Assembly (NCBI GenBank): GCA_031281765.1
Contig: JAITEX010000128.1
Coordinates: forward strand, 1-14,646
Direction of reading: 5' to 3'
Length of the DNA stretch: 14,646 bases
DNA from: Eubacteriales Family XIII. Incertae Sedis bacterium
GTDB taxonomy: Bacteria; Bacillota; Clostridia; Peptostreptococcales; Anaerovoracaceae
The translations under genes were made by a program, and so were the position numbers. The first letter of the stretch is position 1. Each line of letters opens with the position of its first letter. Shown here piece after piece: positions 1 through 6,716 of this stretch. Under the pieces are notes generated by a model. The model was not told where the DNA came from, made no database searches, and saw nothing but the letters and a program-made list of their open reading frames with translations.

Positions 1-1011
1 GCCGGCGGCAAGGTATTCTTTACGAACGCGGGCGCGGAAGCGAATGAGAACGCGCTGAAAATAGCGAAACAGTATACGGGGCGTTGGAAGTTCCTCTCCA
101 TGTACCGTTCCTATCACGGCTCGTCGTTCGGCGCGGCCGAACTGACGGGCGAGGCGCGCCGGTTCACGTGCGAACCCGGCGTACCGGGCTTCTACCATTT
201 CGATGGCCCCTATCCCTACCGCGCGCCCGGACAGGTGGCGTTCAAAGGCGAGGCAGACGTCACGGGATATTATTTAGACCGGCTCGAGGAAGCCATTACG
301 CGCGAAGGCCCCGATTTGATTGCGGCGGTATTTTGCGAAACCGTAGTGGGTTCGAACGGCGTGCTTGTGCCGCCCGAGGGCTATCTCGCGGGCGTGAAGA
401 AGCTCTGCGGGAAGTACGGCATCCTGCTTGTGCTCGACGAGGTGATGGCCGGCTTCTACCGCACGGGTTCTAAGTTCGCCTTCCATCAGTTTGACGTGGA
501 GCCGGATATAGTGACCTTTGCGAAAGGCTCTACCTGCGGCTACGTGCCGCTCGGCGGCGTCATCGTGAAGAAGGAAATAGCGGACTACTTTGAGGATAAT
601 AAGATGTGGAACGGGCTCACGTATTCGGCCCATCCCGTCGGTTGCGCGGCGGCTGTAGCGGCGATAGACGAGTACGAGCGGCTCGGCGTCCCCGAAAACG
701 TATACAAGGTCGGGAAGCTGCTCGGAGACATACTGGGCGCCTTCGAGACGCAGCACGCCTGCGTCGGCCAGGCGCGCCATATCGGCCTCTTTGCGCAGGT
801 GGAACTCGTCAAGGACAAGGAGACGAAGGAGCCGCTGACGGCCACGGAGATCGCGAATGTGATTGCGCGGCTGAAGGACAAGGGCTTCGCGACGTACAGC
901 AATGAAAACGGCATAATGGTCGCGCCGCCGCTCATCATCACGGAAGCCGAACTGACGGCGGCCATGGAAATCTTCGACGCCGCACTGGGGGCCCTTGACG
1001 CCGGGCTGTGA
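1..1011 (+). CDS. Class III PLP-dependent aminotransferase, 5'-truncated by window edge
   Basis: The reading frame is open from base 1, so the start lies outside the window; 336 C-terminal residues are visible. It would move an amino group from an amino acid or amine to a keto acid using pyridoxal phosphate, in the cytosol. Visible class III hallmarks (fragment numbering): NAGAEANENALK near residues 9-20, RSYHG near 36-40, the cofactor-binding Asp in LDEVMAG (D146), and the Schiff-base lysine in TFAKG (K175). GLTYSAHPVGCAAA follows. The C-terminal small domain looks complete. The family is wide (acetylornithine, GABA, taurine-pyruvate and aspartate-family enzymes). The ETVVGSNGV and SAHPVGCAAA stretches recall the taurine-pyruvate/aspartate-family branch, but I cannot assign the substrate. 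The promoter of the next operon overlaps its last codons. Family assignment is confident; specificity is unknown. Confidence 0.93.
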   Translation, partial: AGGKVFFTNAGAEANENALKIAKQYTGRWKFLSMYRSYHGSSFGAAELTGEARRFTCEPGVPGFYHFDGPYPYRAPGQVAFKGEADVTGYYLDRLEEAITREGPDLIAAVFCETVVGSNGVLVPPEGYLAGVKKLCGKYGILLVLDEVMAGFYRTGSKFAFHQFDVEPDIVTFAKGSTCGYVPLGGVIVKKEIADYFEDNKMWNGLTYSAHPVGCAAAVAAIDEYERLGVPENVYKVGKLLGDILGAFETQHACVGQARHIGLFAQVELVKDKETKEPLTATEIANVIARLKDKGFATYSNENGIMVAPPLIITEAELTAAMEIFDAALGALDAGL

Positions 1012-1023
1012 GCCTGATAGAAT
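995..1023 (+). promoter_or_regulatory. Sigma-A-type promoter for the infC operon
   Basis: TTGACG at 995-1000, a 17-base spacer, then TAGAAT at 1018-1023. Each hexamer matches 5 of 6 consensus bases and the spacing is ideal. The -35 lies inside the last codons of the aminotransferase gene and the -10 just after its stop. Transcription would start near 1030, giving a leader of about 190 bases before infC. This is inferred from sequence only. Confidence 0.6.
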
Positions 1024-1129
1024 TAAGAAAGTAAAAAAAGCAGGGGCGAAAGCCTCTCACCTCGTCGGCTCACGCAGGCAGGTCGGACAGAGAGACTCAG
1101 GGATATTTCCCGACTATTTGTTTGATTGC

Positions 1130-1154
1130 AAGGCGGAGCATGCTCCGCCTTTTT
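1130..1154 (+). terminator. Intrinsic terminator / attenuator in the infC leader
   Basis: A perfect 11-base inverted repeat (AAGGCGGAGCA at 1130-1140, TGCTCCGCCTT at 1141-1151) runs into a T tract of five at 1150-1154. As RNA, a stem of about 9 pairs with a 4-base loop is realistic. It lies about 65 bases upstream of infC and downstream of the proposed promoter, so it could end aminotransferase transcripts, act as a conditional attenuator of the ribosomal-protein operon, or both. Confidence 0.75.
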
Positions 1155-1204
1155 CATGTTTTGCGCGCCGACACAGGGAAGTATAAAGGCACAGAGAATT
1201 ATAA

Positions 1205-1213
1205 AAAGGAGGT
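1205..1213 (+). promoter_or_regulatory. Strong Shine-Dalgarno that fixes the infC ATT start
   Basis: AAAGGAGGT is a near-perfect anti-16S match. Six bases separate it from ATT at 1220. The first in-frame ATG (1250) is 36 bases from it and has only a G-rich stretch nearby. An in-frame TAA at 1202-1204 excludes any earlier start, and the codons between ATT and 1250 include no ATG, GTG or TTG. Confidence 0.8.
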
Positions 1214-1219
1214 AATAAC

Positions 1220-1816
1220 ATTAGCAGACCAAACGCGCCACGGGGGCGGATGCCGGTCAAAAAAGGGAACCCGATCAACGACGAAATCACAGCCGACCAG
1301 CTGAGGGTCATCGACGAGGACGGGGAACAGGCCGGAATCATGCTGCTGGAAACCGCACTTCAGCTTGCGGATAAGAGGAAACTCGATCTCGTACTTATTT
1401 CGCCGTCGGCGAACCCGCCCGTAGCCAAAGTCATGGACTACGGCAAGTATCGCTACGAGCAGCAGAAACGCGAAAAAGAAGCGAAGAAAAAGCAGCATAT
1501 CATACAAGTTAAAGAGGTCAGGCTCGGTACGTTTATCGAACAGCACGACCTTGAAGTGAAGGCGAAGAACGCGATCAAATTTCTGAAAGAGGGAGACAAG
1601 GTCAAGGTCAGCCTGAGGTTCAAGGGACGTGAACGCGGACGGACGGAGAAGGGCTTTGAGGTTATGGAGCGTTTTGCGGAAATGGCGAAGGAGGCGGGCC
1701 TTCCCGAAAAGAGGCCGGCATTCGAGGGCAGAAGCCTTATTATGATTCTCGCGCCGGTCGCGGTGAAGGATAAGGCCCCGCAGAAACAGATAGGAGAAAA
1801 CGATGGCGAAAAATAA
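1220..1816 (+). CDS. infC: Translation initiation factor IF-3
   Basis: IF-3 binds the 30S subunit, prevents premature joining of 50S, and proofreads start codon and initiator tRNA. The protein is 198 residues from the ATT start (188 from ATG 1250). It has the N-terminal domain (INDEITADQLRVID), the LAKVMDYGKY-type region (here VAKVMDYGKYRYEQQ), a Lys/Glu-rich linker helix, and the C-terminal domain with IQVKEVRLGT and SLRFKGRERGR. The length is somewhat above the usual 170-180 because of a basic N-terminal extension. ATT is chosen because it is the only in-frame codon properly spaced from the strong ribosome site. E. coli infC also starts with AUU, which IF-3 itself discriminates against, giving autoregulation; the same is likely here. 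The 3' end overlaps rpmI by 14 bases. Confidence 0.96.
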   Translation: MSRPNAPRGRMPVKKGNPINDEITADQLRVIDEDGEQAGIMLLETALQLADKRKLDLVLISPSANPPVAKVMDYGKYRYEQQKREKEAKKKQHIIQVKEVRLGTFIEQHDLEVKAKNAIKFLKEGDKVKVSLRFKGRERGRTEKGFEVMERFAEMAKEAGLPEKRPAFEGRSLIMILAPVAVKDKAPQKQIGENDGEK

Positions 1817-2003
1817 GATGAAGTCACACCGGGGAGCCATGAAGCGGTTCCATATTACGGGCAGCGGTAAAATCAAGAGGAACAAGGCATATAAGAGCCA
1901 TATCCTGAATAAGAAATCCGCGAAGCGCAAACGCGGCCTGCGTCAGGCAACCCTGCTGACATCGGCGGATTTGAAGCGCATGAAGCGGGCGATGGCGAAG
2001 TAA
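1803..2003 (+). CDS. rpmI: 50S ribosomal protein L35 (bL35)
   Basis: A 66-residue, very basic protein of the large ribosomal subunit. The start MAKNKMKSHRGAMKRF and the later NKAYKSHIL and KSAKRKRGLR stretches are typical of bL35, and the length is standard. Its ATG lies inside the 3' end of infC, with AGGAG at 1792-1796 and a 6-base spacer, so translation is probably coupled to infC. This is the classical infC-rpmI-rplT order. Nothing is unusual in the product. Confidence 0.97.
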   Translation: MAKNKMKSHRGAMKRFHITGSGKIKRNKAYKSHILNKKSAKRKRGLRQATLLTSADLKRMKRAMAK

Positions 2004-2037
2004 TAATAAATGTAAGGGATAATGAAGGTGATTTAGT

Positions 2038-2397
2038 ATGGCAAGAGTAAAGAAGGGCTTGAACGCCCACAAGAGACATAAGAAGATACTGAAGCAGGCA
2101 AGGGGTTTTTACGGGCAGAAGAGCAAGGTGTTCCGCGCCGCGAACCCGGCCGTTATGCGTTCGCTCGCGACGTCCTATGTCGGCAGGAAGCGCAAGAAGC
2201 GCGATTTCCGGCGGCTTTGGATTGCGAGAATCAACGCGGGCGCGCGCCTGAACGGGCTTTCCTACAGCAGGCTTATGGACGGGCTGAAAAAATCCGGTAT
2301 AGAAATCAATCGCAAGATGCTTTCCGAGATGGCCGTCGGTGATGAAACGGGTTTTGCCCAGCTTTGTGAAACGGCCAAGAGTGCGGTAAAATCATGA
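2038..2397 (+). CDS. rplT: 50S ribosomal protein L20 (bL20)
   Basis: A 119-residue protein of the large subunit, needed early in 50S assembly by binding 23S rRNA. The start MARVKKGLNAHKRHKKILKQ, then ARGFYGQKS and RRLWIARINAGARLNGLSYS, are diagnostic, and the length is standard. It lies 34 bases after rpmI with an AAGGTGAT ribosome site at 2025-2032. In Bacillota and E. coli, L20 is the autoregulator of its own operon, which suits the structured leader upstream of infC. Its last codon and stop overlap the nrdR start as ATGA (2394-2397). Confidence 0.98.
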   Translation: MARVKKGLNAHKRHKKILKQARGFYGQKSKVFRAANPAVMRSLATSYVGRKRKKRDFRRLWIARINAGARLNGLSYSRLMDGLKKSGIEINRKMLSEMAVGDETGFAQLCETAKSAVKS

Positions 2398-2867
2398 AAT
2401 GCCCCTTTTGCGCGAATCCCGATACGAAGGTCATAGACAGCCGCCCGACGGAAGAGGGCCAGGCTATCCGCCGTCGCCGGGAGTGCGAGAGCTGCGGCAG
2501 ACGCTTTACGACCTATGAGACGATCGAAGAGATTCCGATCATGGTCGTAAAAAAGGACGGCAGCCGTGAGGCTTTCGACCGCAACAAGCTGATGACGGGC
2601 ATTATAAAAGCCTGTGAAAAGCGCCCTGTACCGATTGCCGATATTGAAAAAATCGTTACGGAGATAGAGAGCGGCCTGAACAATCTCATGAAAAAGGAGA
2701 TGGACTCGACCATTATCGGCGAATTCGTCATGGAGCATCTGAAGAATCTGGACGATGTCGCCTATGTGCGGTTTGCCTCCGTATACCGGCAGTTTACGGA
2801 TGCCGAAAGCTTCCGCCAGGAGGTGGAGAAATTGCTTGAAAACGGCAAGAAGAAGCCGAAGAAGTAG
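2394..2867 (+). CDS. nrdR: Transcriptional repressor NrdR
   Basis: NrdR senses nucleotides and represses ribonucleotide reductase genes by binding tandem NrdR boxes. At 157 residues it has the usual length. The zinc ribbon is complete (C3 and C6, C31 and C34), followed by the basic RRRRE segment and GRRFTTYE. An ATP-cone domain spans about residues 47-140 (VVKKDGSREAFDRNKL onward, ending near YVRFASVYRQF). The tail is Lys-rich. It starts within the rplT stop (ATGA), so it is translationally coupled to a ribosomal protein gene, and it ends 7 bases before cmk. No NrdR box or reductase gene was seen in this window, so its targets lie elsewhere. Confidence 0.97.
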   Translation: MKCPFCANPDTKVIDSRPTEEGQAIRRRRECESCGRRFTTYETIEEIPIMVVKKDGSREAFDRNKLMTGIIKACEKRPVPIADIEKIVTEIESGLNNLMKKEMDSTIIGEFVMEHLKNLDDVAYVRFASVYRQFTDAESFRQEVEKLLENGKKKPKK

Positions 2868-2874
2868 CGTTGAT

Positions 2875-3546
2875 ATGCATACGGTCATAGCGATTGACGG
2901 CCCTTCGGGAGCGGGAAAAAGCACGGTTGCGAAGCTCTTGTCCGAAAAACTCGGCATTGAGTATATCGACACGGGCGCCATGTATCGCGCGGCGGCCCTG
3001 TATCTGCTCGGCGCGGGCATAGATATTCACGATAGCGAAGCTCTGAACGCGGCGCTTGGTGAAATGAGTATAGATTTTTCGGATGGCCGGACCATGCTGA
3101 ACGGCGAGGACATTTCGGCGCTGATACGTACGCCCGAGGTCACGGCGTTCGCTTCCGAAAGCTCGGCGCTCGCCCTGGTGCGGGAAAAGCTTGTGGCGTT
3201 GCAGCGCCGTATGGGCGCTGAAAAGAGCGTAGTGCTTGACGGCCGGGACATCGGCACGAATGTATTCCCACACACGAAGTTCAAATATTTCCTCACGGCT
3301 TCGCCGGAGGTCCGCGCGCGCCGCCGTGCGGATGAGATGGAGGAAAGGGGTGAGGATCCCGATTTCGATGAGGTGCTCGCCGCGATAAACAAACGGGACC
3401 TGAGCGATATGACGCGGGAGTTGAATCCTTTGGTTCAGGCGGCCGACGCCGTCCTTATCGTGACGGATGACATGAGCGCTGAGGACGCGGCCACGCTTAT
3501 TGCCTCTTCTGTAGGGGATGAGCTTGCGGCAAATGTAAAATACTGA
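2875..3546 (+). CDS. cmk: Cytidylate kinase
   Basis: Cmk phosphorylates CMP and dCMP to the diphosphates with ATP, in the cytosol. The 223-residue protein has the usual length. It has the P-loop GPSGAGKST (residues 9-17), the YIDTGAMYRA substrate segment, the DGRDIGT motif (122-128), a RRADEMEERG lid-like region, and the C-terminal KRDLSDMTRELNPL block. The frame is open upstream to 2755, but that extension only reads nrdR out of frame; ATG 2875 places the P-loop at the family-normal position. No strong ribosome site precedes it, and with 7 bases after the nrdR stop, reinitiation is likely. The plsC or ispH genes that often follow cmk in Clostridia are absent. Confidence 0.97.
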   Translation: MHTVIAIDGPSGAGKSTVAKLLSEKLGIEYIDTGAMYRAAALYLLGAGIDIHDSEALNAALGEMSIDFSDGRTMLNGEDISALIRTPEVTAFASESSALALVREKLVALQRRMGAEKSVVLDGRDIGTNVFPHTKFKYFLTASPEVRARRRADEMEERGEDPDFDEVLAAINKRDLSDMTRELNPLVQAADAVLIVTDDMSAEDAATLIASSVGDELAANVKY

Positions 3547-3552
3547 TAAAAT
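3524..3552 (+). promoter_or_regulatory. Weak promoter candidate upstream of radC
   Basis: TTGCGG at 3524-3529, a 17-base spacer, then TAAAAT at 3547-3552. The -10 matches 5 of 6 consensus bases but the -35 only 3 of 6. It overlaps the cmk stop. It could feed radC and the mre genes, but the support is modest. Confidence 0.3.
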
Positions 3553-3575
3553 GGAGCGGTGGGGGATGATCGCGG

Positions 3576-3593
3576 AACCGCAGCGGTTTTTTT
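3576..3593 (+). terminator. Weak intrinsic terminator candidate between cmk and radC
   Basis: AACCG (3576-3580) and CGGTT (3584-3588) can form a 5-pair stem with a 3-base loop, running into T tract 3587-3593. The stem is short. A competing pair, GCGGT (3556-3560) with ACCGC (3577-3581), would disrupt it. It may partly separate the infC-cmk transcript from radC-mre. Confidence 0.35.
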
Positions 3594-3628
3594 AACGGAA
3601 AAAATCCGCGCGGAGAAAGGTGGCGATC

Positions 3629-4318
3629 ATGCCGAAAATGCATGAACTGCCCGAGGCCGAAAGGCCGCGGGAACGGCTTACGGCGTACGGAGCGGATGCG
3701 CTCTCGAACGCCGAACTTATCGCGATACTTATCGGCAGCGGCTGGCCCGGCGGGTCCGCCCTGGAGGTGGCGTCGCGCATACTTGCGGGGAGCGATCAGG
3801 GAATCGCTTATCTCGCAACGGCTTCGGTGGAAGAACTTTGCTCAGTGCCGGGCGTCGGCAGCGCAACGGCTTGCCGCATAGCCGCGGCTGCCGCGATAGG
3901 CAGGCGCATAACGGCGGCAGGTGAGCAAAAAAAGGTATCCTTTTCTAAGCCCGAAGACATCGTCTCGCTGTTTATGGATGAGCTCAGACGCGAGACACAA
4001 GAGATATTCCGCGTTTTGCTTCTGAATTTAAGAAACGAAATGATCGGGAAAGAGACGATTTCCATCGGTAATATATCGAGTTCGATAGTCGATCCGAGGG
4101 ATGTGTTCAGGCCCGCGGTGCGCCGCGGAGCGGCCGGGCTTGTGCTTGTGCATAATCACCCGAGCGGCAATCCCGAACCGAGCGATGCCGATGTGGAAGT
4201 GACGAAGCGCATCTGCGAGGCGGGCGAACTCCTCGGCGTCAGGGTCATGGATCACCTGATTATCGGTAACGGGAAATTCGTCAGTATGAAAAAGAGAAAT
4301 TTATTACCGGTACAATAA
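3629..4318 (+). CDS. radC: RadC/UPF0758 family JAB-domain protein
   Basis: RadC proteins carry a JAMM (MPN-type) metalloprotease-like domain whose cellular role remains uncertain; the old DNA-repair label is not well supported. The 229-residue protein has an N-terminal helix-hairpin-helix region (SVPGVGSATACRI, about residues 71-83) and the C-terminal JAMM domain. The metal-binding motif is H175-N-H177-P-S-G with S185 and D188, so the zinc ligands appear intact. ATG 3629 is preferred over GTG 3620 because AAGGTGG (3617-3623) is 5 bases before it, and that site overlaps the GTG. The position just upstream of mreB is a known Bacillota arrangement. It may share the mre transcript, 27 bases away. 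Confidence 0.95.
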   Translation: MPKMHELPEAERPRERLTAYGADALSNAELIAILIGSGWPGGSALEVASRILAGSDQGIAYLATASVEELCSVPGVGSATACRIAAAAAIGRRITAAGEQKKVSFSKPEDIVSLFMDELRRETQEIFRVLLLNLRNEMIGKETISIGNISSSIVDPRDVFRPAVRRGAAGLVLVHNHPSGNPEPSDADVEVTKRICEAGELLGVRVMDHLIIGNGKFVSMKKRNLLPVQ

Positions 4319-4345
4319 TATTCCGGAAGGAAGGACTTCAACTAT

Positions 4346-5383
4346 ATGTTCGGGTTTGGAACCAGAGACGTCGGTATAGACCTCGGCACAGCCAATACGC
4401 TCGTATACGTAAAGGGCAAGGGCATTATACTCAACCAACCGTCCGTTATCGCGGTCGATACGTACGCGCGGCGGATTCTCGCAGTCGGCGTCGAAGCGAA
4501 GCGCATGATAGGCAAGACGCCGAAACACATCAAGGTGGTACGGCCGCTTGAGGACGGGGTCATCTCCAATTTTGAAATGACCGCGGAGATGCTGCGCGTC
4601 TTTATCAGCAAAGCGCTCGACCACGGTTCGCGCTTTTCCCATTTCCGCGTGGTGGTCGGCGTGCCGTCGGGCGTAACGGAAGTGGAGAAACGCGCGGTCG
4701 AAGAGGTGGTCCGGCAGATGGGCGCGAAAGACGTCTATATTCTTGAGGAACCGATGGCGGCGGCAATAGGCTGCGGCCTCCCGATAGATTCCCCGACGGG
4801 CTGCATGGTGGCCGATATAGGCGGCGGCACCTCGGACATCGCGATCATCGCGCTCGAAGGCATCGTGACGAGCACCTCGCTGCGGCACGCCGGCGACAAG
4901 CTGAACGAGGCCATTATAGCGTATATGAGGAAGAACTACGAGCTGTTTATCGGTGAGAAGATGGCCGAAGAGCTGAAGATAGAAATAGGCTGCGCCTATC
5001 TCGAACCCGACGAGCGCGGCGAGAACGCGCTGAAGTGGCCCGCGAGCGGGCGCGACATCGTAACGGGCCTTCCGCAGACCTACATCGTGACATCGCAGGA
5101 TATACACGAAGCCCTTGAAGAGCCGATTGGCGTTATTATCGACGGCATCAAGCAGACGTTAGAAAACGCGCCGCCGGCCATCGCCGCGGATATTGCGCGC
5201 GGCGGCATCGTACTCACGGGCGGGGGAGCGCTGATCCGGGGGCTCGACAAACTGATTGCGGAGCAGACGGGGCTCGGGGTCACGGTCGCGGGCAACGCGC
5301 TTGAGGCCGTAGCGGAAGGGGCCGGCACCTGCCTTTCAAATATCGATAAACTCGAGCGTTACGCAAGCTATAATAAAAAATGA
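4346..5383 (+). CDS. mreB: Rod shape-determining protein MreB
   Basis: A bacterial actin that forms membrane-bound filaments and directs the elongation machinery. At 345 residues it has standard length. It shows the phosphate-1 loop DLGTANT (12-18), VVGVPSGVTEVEKRAV, EEPMAAAIG, the phosphate-2 loop ADIGGGTSDIA and the adenosine motif TGGGALIRGL. The N-terminal MFGFG matches the hydrophobic membrane-contact segment of MreB. AGGAAGGA (4328-4335) precedes ATG by 10 bases. It begins the mreB-mreC-mreD-mrdA-minD run and overlaps mreC by ATGA (5380-5383), implying coupled translation. Mbl or MreBH are possible paralogue names, but the operon position favours MreB. Confidence 0.98.
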   Translation: MFGFGTRDVGIDLGTANTLVYVKGKGIILNQPSVIAVDTYARRILAVGVEAKRMIGKTPKHIKVVRPLEDGVISNFEMTAEMLRVFISKALDHGSRFSHFRVVVGVPSGVTEVEKRAVEEVVRQMGAKDVYILEEPMAAAIGCGLPIDSPTGCMVADIGGGTSDIAIIALEGIVTSTSLRHAGDKLNEAIIAYMRKNYELFIGEKMAEELKIEIGCAYLEPDERGENALKWPASGRDIVTGLPQTYIVTSQDIHEALEEPIGVIIDGIKQTLENAPPAIAADIARGGIVLTGGGALIRGLDKLIAEQTGLGVTVAGNALEAVAEGAGTCLSNIDKLERYASYNKK

Positions 5384-6201
5384 AATGGTTTGCCGTACAT
5401 AAACGATTGACGCTTATCCTCGCAATAGTATTGGCCCTTATACTCTTGCTTATTTCGTCATATTCGCTGAGGAATCAGCAGAACGCGCTCGGGAACGCGG
5501 CGCGCAGCGTGCTTTCGGCAATACAAAAACCCTTCGGGTCGGCGGCGGGCGCCATAGGCAACGCGCTCGGCGGCGTTTTTTCGAACGACGAACTCGCAAA
5601 AAAGAACAAGGAGTTGCAGGAACAGGTCGATGAGCTTTCGGACGAACTTGCGGCGAACCGCATGAGCGCGGACGAGCTTGCGGAACTGAAGAAGCTCTCC
5701 GCGTCCCTGAACGGTGAGGAGAGCGTGTCGGACAAGAAGCTGAAAGCCGCAAACATCATTTCATATGAAGGTTCCACAAATCTCAGGATATTTACGATAG
5801 ACCTCGGAACCGAATCCGGGGTAAAGCGCAATACTGTCGTGCTCTGCGGCGACGGCTTGGTGGGCCGCGTATTGTCATCCGAAAAGGGATGGGCGCAGGT
5901 GGTGAGCATTATAGACGAAAACAACAATATAGGGTTTCAGATAAAGGGTGAAAAAACCTATCTCGGCGTCCTGCACGGGGACGGCAGCGGCAAGCTGACC
6001 GGCTATCTGCTTGATGAAGGGGCTACGGCAAAAGAGGGCGATGAGCTTTTCACCTCCGGCGTTGGCGGTATCTATCCGGGCGGTATCAAAATCGGCACGG
6101 TGACAAAGGCCGAGGTAAAGAGCGACAGTTCGCTGCTGAATATCGAAGCCGACCCCGCTGTCTACTTCAAGGGCCTGAAAAAGGTGGCGGTTCTCGTATG
6201 A
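5380..6201 (+). CDS. mreC: Rod shape-determining protein MreC
   Basis: MreC is a membrane-anchored periplasm-side (extracytoplasmic) elongasome protein that activates PBP2/RodA. The 273-residue protein has a short basic start, one transmembrane helix at about residues 9-27 (LTLILAIVLALILLLI), a predicted coiled coil at about 68-108 (NDELAKKNKELQEQVDEL onward), and a beta-rich C-terminal domain with the family's GDGLVGRV and TSGVGGIYPGGIKIGTV stretches. It has no ribosome site of its own; the start overlaps the mreB stop as ATGA and its stop overlaps mreD the same way. Confidence 0.96.
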   Translation: MKWFAVHKRLTLILAIVLALILLLISSYSLRNQQNALGNAARSVLSAIQKPFGSAAGAIGNALGGVFSNDELAKKNKELQEQVDELSDELAANRMSADELAELKKLSASLNGEESVSDKKLKAANIISYEGSTNLRIFTIDLGTESGVKRNTVVLCGDGLVGRVLSSEKGWAQVVSIIDENNNIGFQIKGEKTYLGVLHGDGSGKLTGYLLDEGATAKEGDELFTSGVGGIYPGGIKIGTVTKAEVKSDSSLLNIEADPAVYFKGLKKVAVLV

Positions 6202-6716
6202 AGACTATGCGCTATTATGCCGCCGTGCCGATATTCCTGTTCGCCTTTCTCCTGCAGACCACGGTCCTCTGGAAACTGCCGGTCTTTGGCTCCTCGCCGA
6301 ATCTTCTGCTCTGCCTTGTCGTGATTTTCTCGTTTCTCTATGAGGAACGGTACGGCTTGATACTCGGCGCGCTGTTCGGCGTCCTGCTCGATATTGCGAC
6401 GTCCGCGCTTATCGGGCCGCAGGCAATCACCTTTGTTGCCGTCTATCTGATAGTCCGGGTGCTGCGGAATGTCTTTAACCACGAAAAGCTGATACCGGAC
6501 GTACTGATGGCGCTTATCGCCACTCCCGTCAATCTGTTTTTGGTCTGGCTGATAAACCGTATATGCGGCGTGCCCGAACACATTATCTTTGTGGTGAAAG
6601 CGCTGCTTCCGCTGCTTCTCATGCATATGGCGATAACGGCTCTCCTGCACCCGCTCTTTGCGCGTACGGCAATACGGTACAGGAGCGACAGCCGGTACGA
6701 GGGAGGCAGGATATGA
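6198..6716 (+). CDS. mreD: Rod shape-determining protein MreD
   Basis: A small integral membrane partner of MreC in the elongasome. Of its 172 residues most are hydrophobic, with about five or six transmembrane segments (roughly 5-23, 33-48, 53-72, 77-91, 103-120, 128-150). The ERYGLILGALFGVLLDIATS stretch is typical of MreD. Sequence conservation in this family is low, so hydropathy, length and position between mreC and PBP2 carry much of the call. It overlaps both neighbours through ATGA (6198-6201 and 6713-6716). Confidence 0.93.
   Translation: MKTMRYYAAVPIFLFAFLLQTTVLWKLPVFGSSPNLLLCLVVIFSFLYEERYGLILGALFGVLLDIATSALIGPQAITFVAVYLIVRVLRNVFNHEKLIPDVLMALIATPVNLFLVWLINRICGVPEHIIFVVKALLPLLLMHMAITALLHPLFARTAIRYRSDSRYEGGRI

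Larger units (their letters stand above)
1030..1219 (+). promoter_or_regulatory. Structured infC-rpmI-rplT leader (L20-leader-like, putative)
   Basis: This is an untranslated region between the proposed start site and infC. Seen directly: a six-pair hairpin with a GAAA tetraloop (arms 1042-1047 and 1052-1057), a GTCGG/CCGAC pair (1082-1086 with 1111-1115), a strong terminator hairpin (1130-1151), and a possible long-range pair GTCGGC (1064-1069) with GCCGAC (1167-1172) that encloses the terminator. In Bacillota the infC-rpmI-rplT operon is known to be autoregulated by L20 through a leader with premature termination. The position and architecture fit that model, but I could not match the Rfam L20-leader consensus from memory. 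No convincing small ORF was found in it. Confidence 0.5.

Noticed and set aside
1122..1304. 60-residue ORF across the infC leader and start
   Set aside because: It runs through the terminator hairpin and overlaps infC, starts at TTG without a ribosome site, and has no recognisable content.
2755..2874. Upstream 40-residue extension of cmk
   Set aside because: It only reads the nrdR 3' end in another frame; ATG 2875 places the P-loop at the normal position for cytidylate kinase.
4288..4335. Possible separate mreB promoter (TACAAT at 4311-4316)
   Set aside because: No acceptable -35 lies 16-18 bases upstream and the hexamer sits in the radC stop region; cotranscription with radC is simpler.
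6563..6712. 50-residue N-terminal extension of PBP2
   Set aside because: It lies wholly inside mreD in another frame and would put a non-hydrophobic segment before the membrane anchor; ATG 6713 has a ribosome site and the ATGA overlap.
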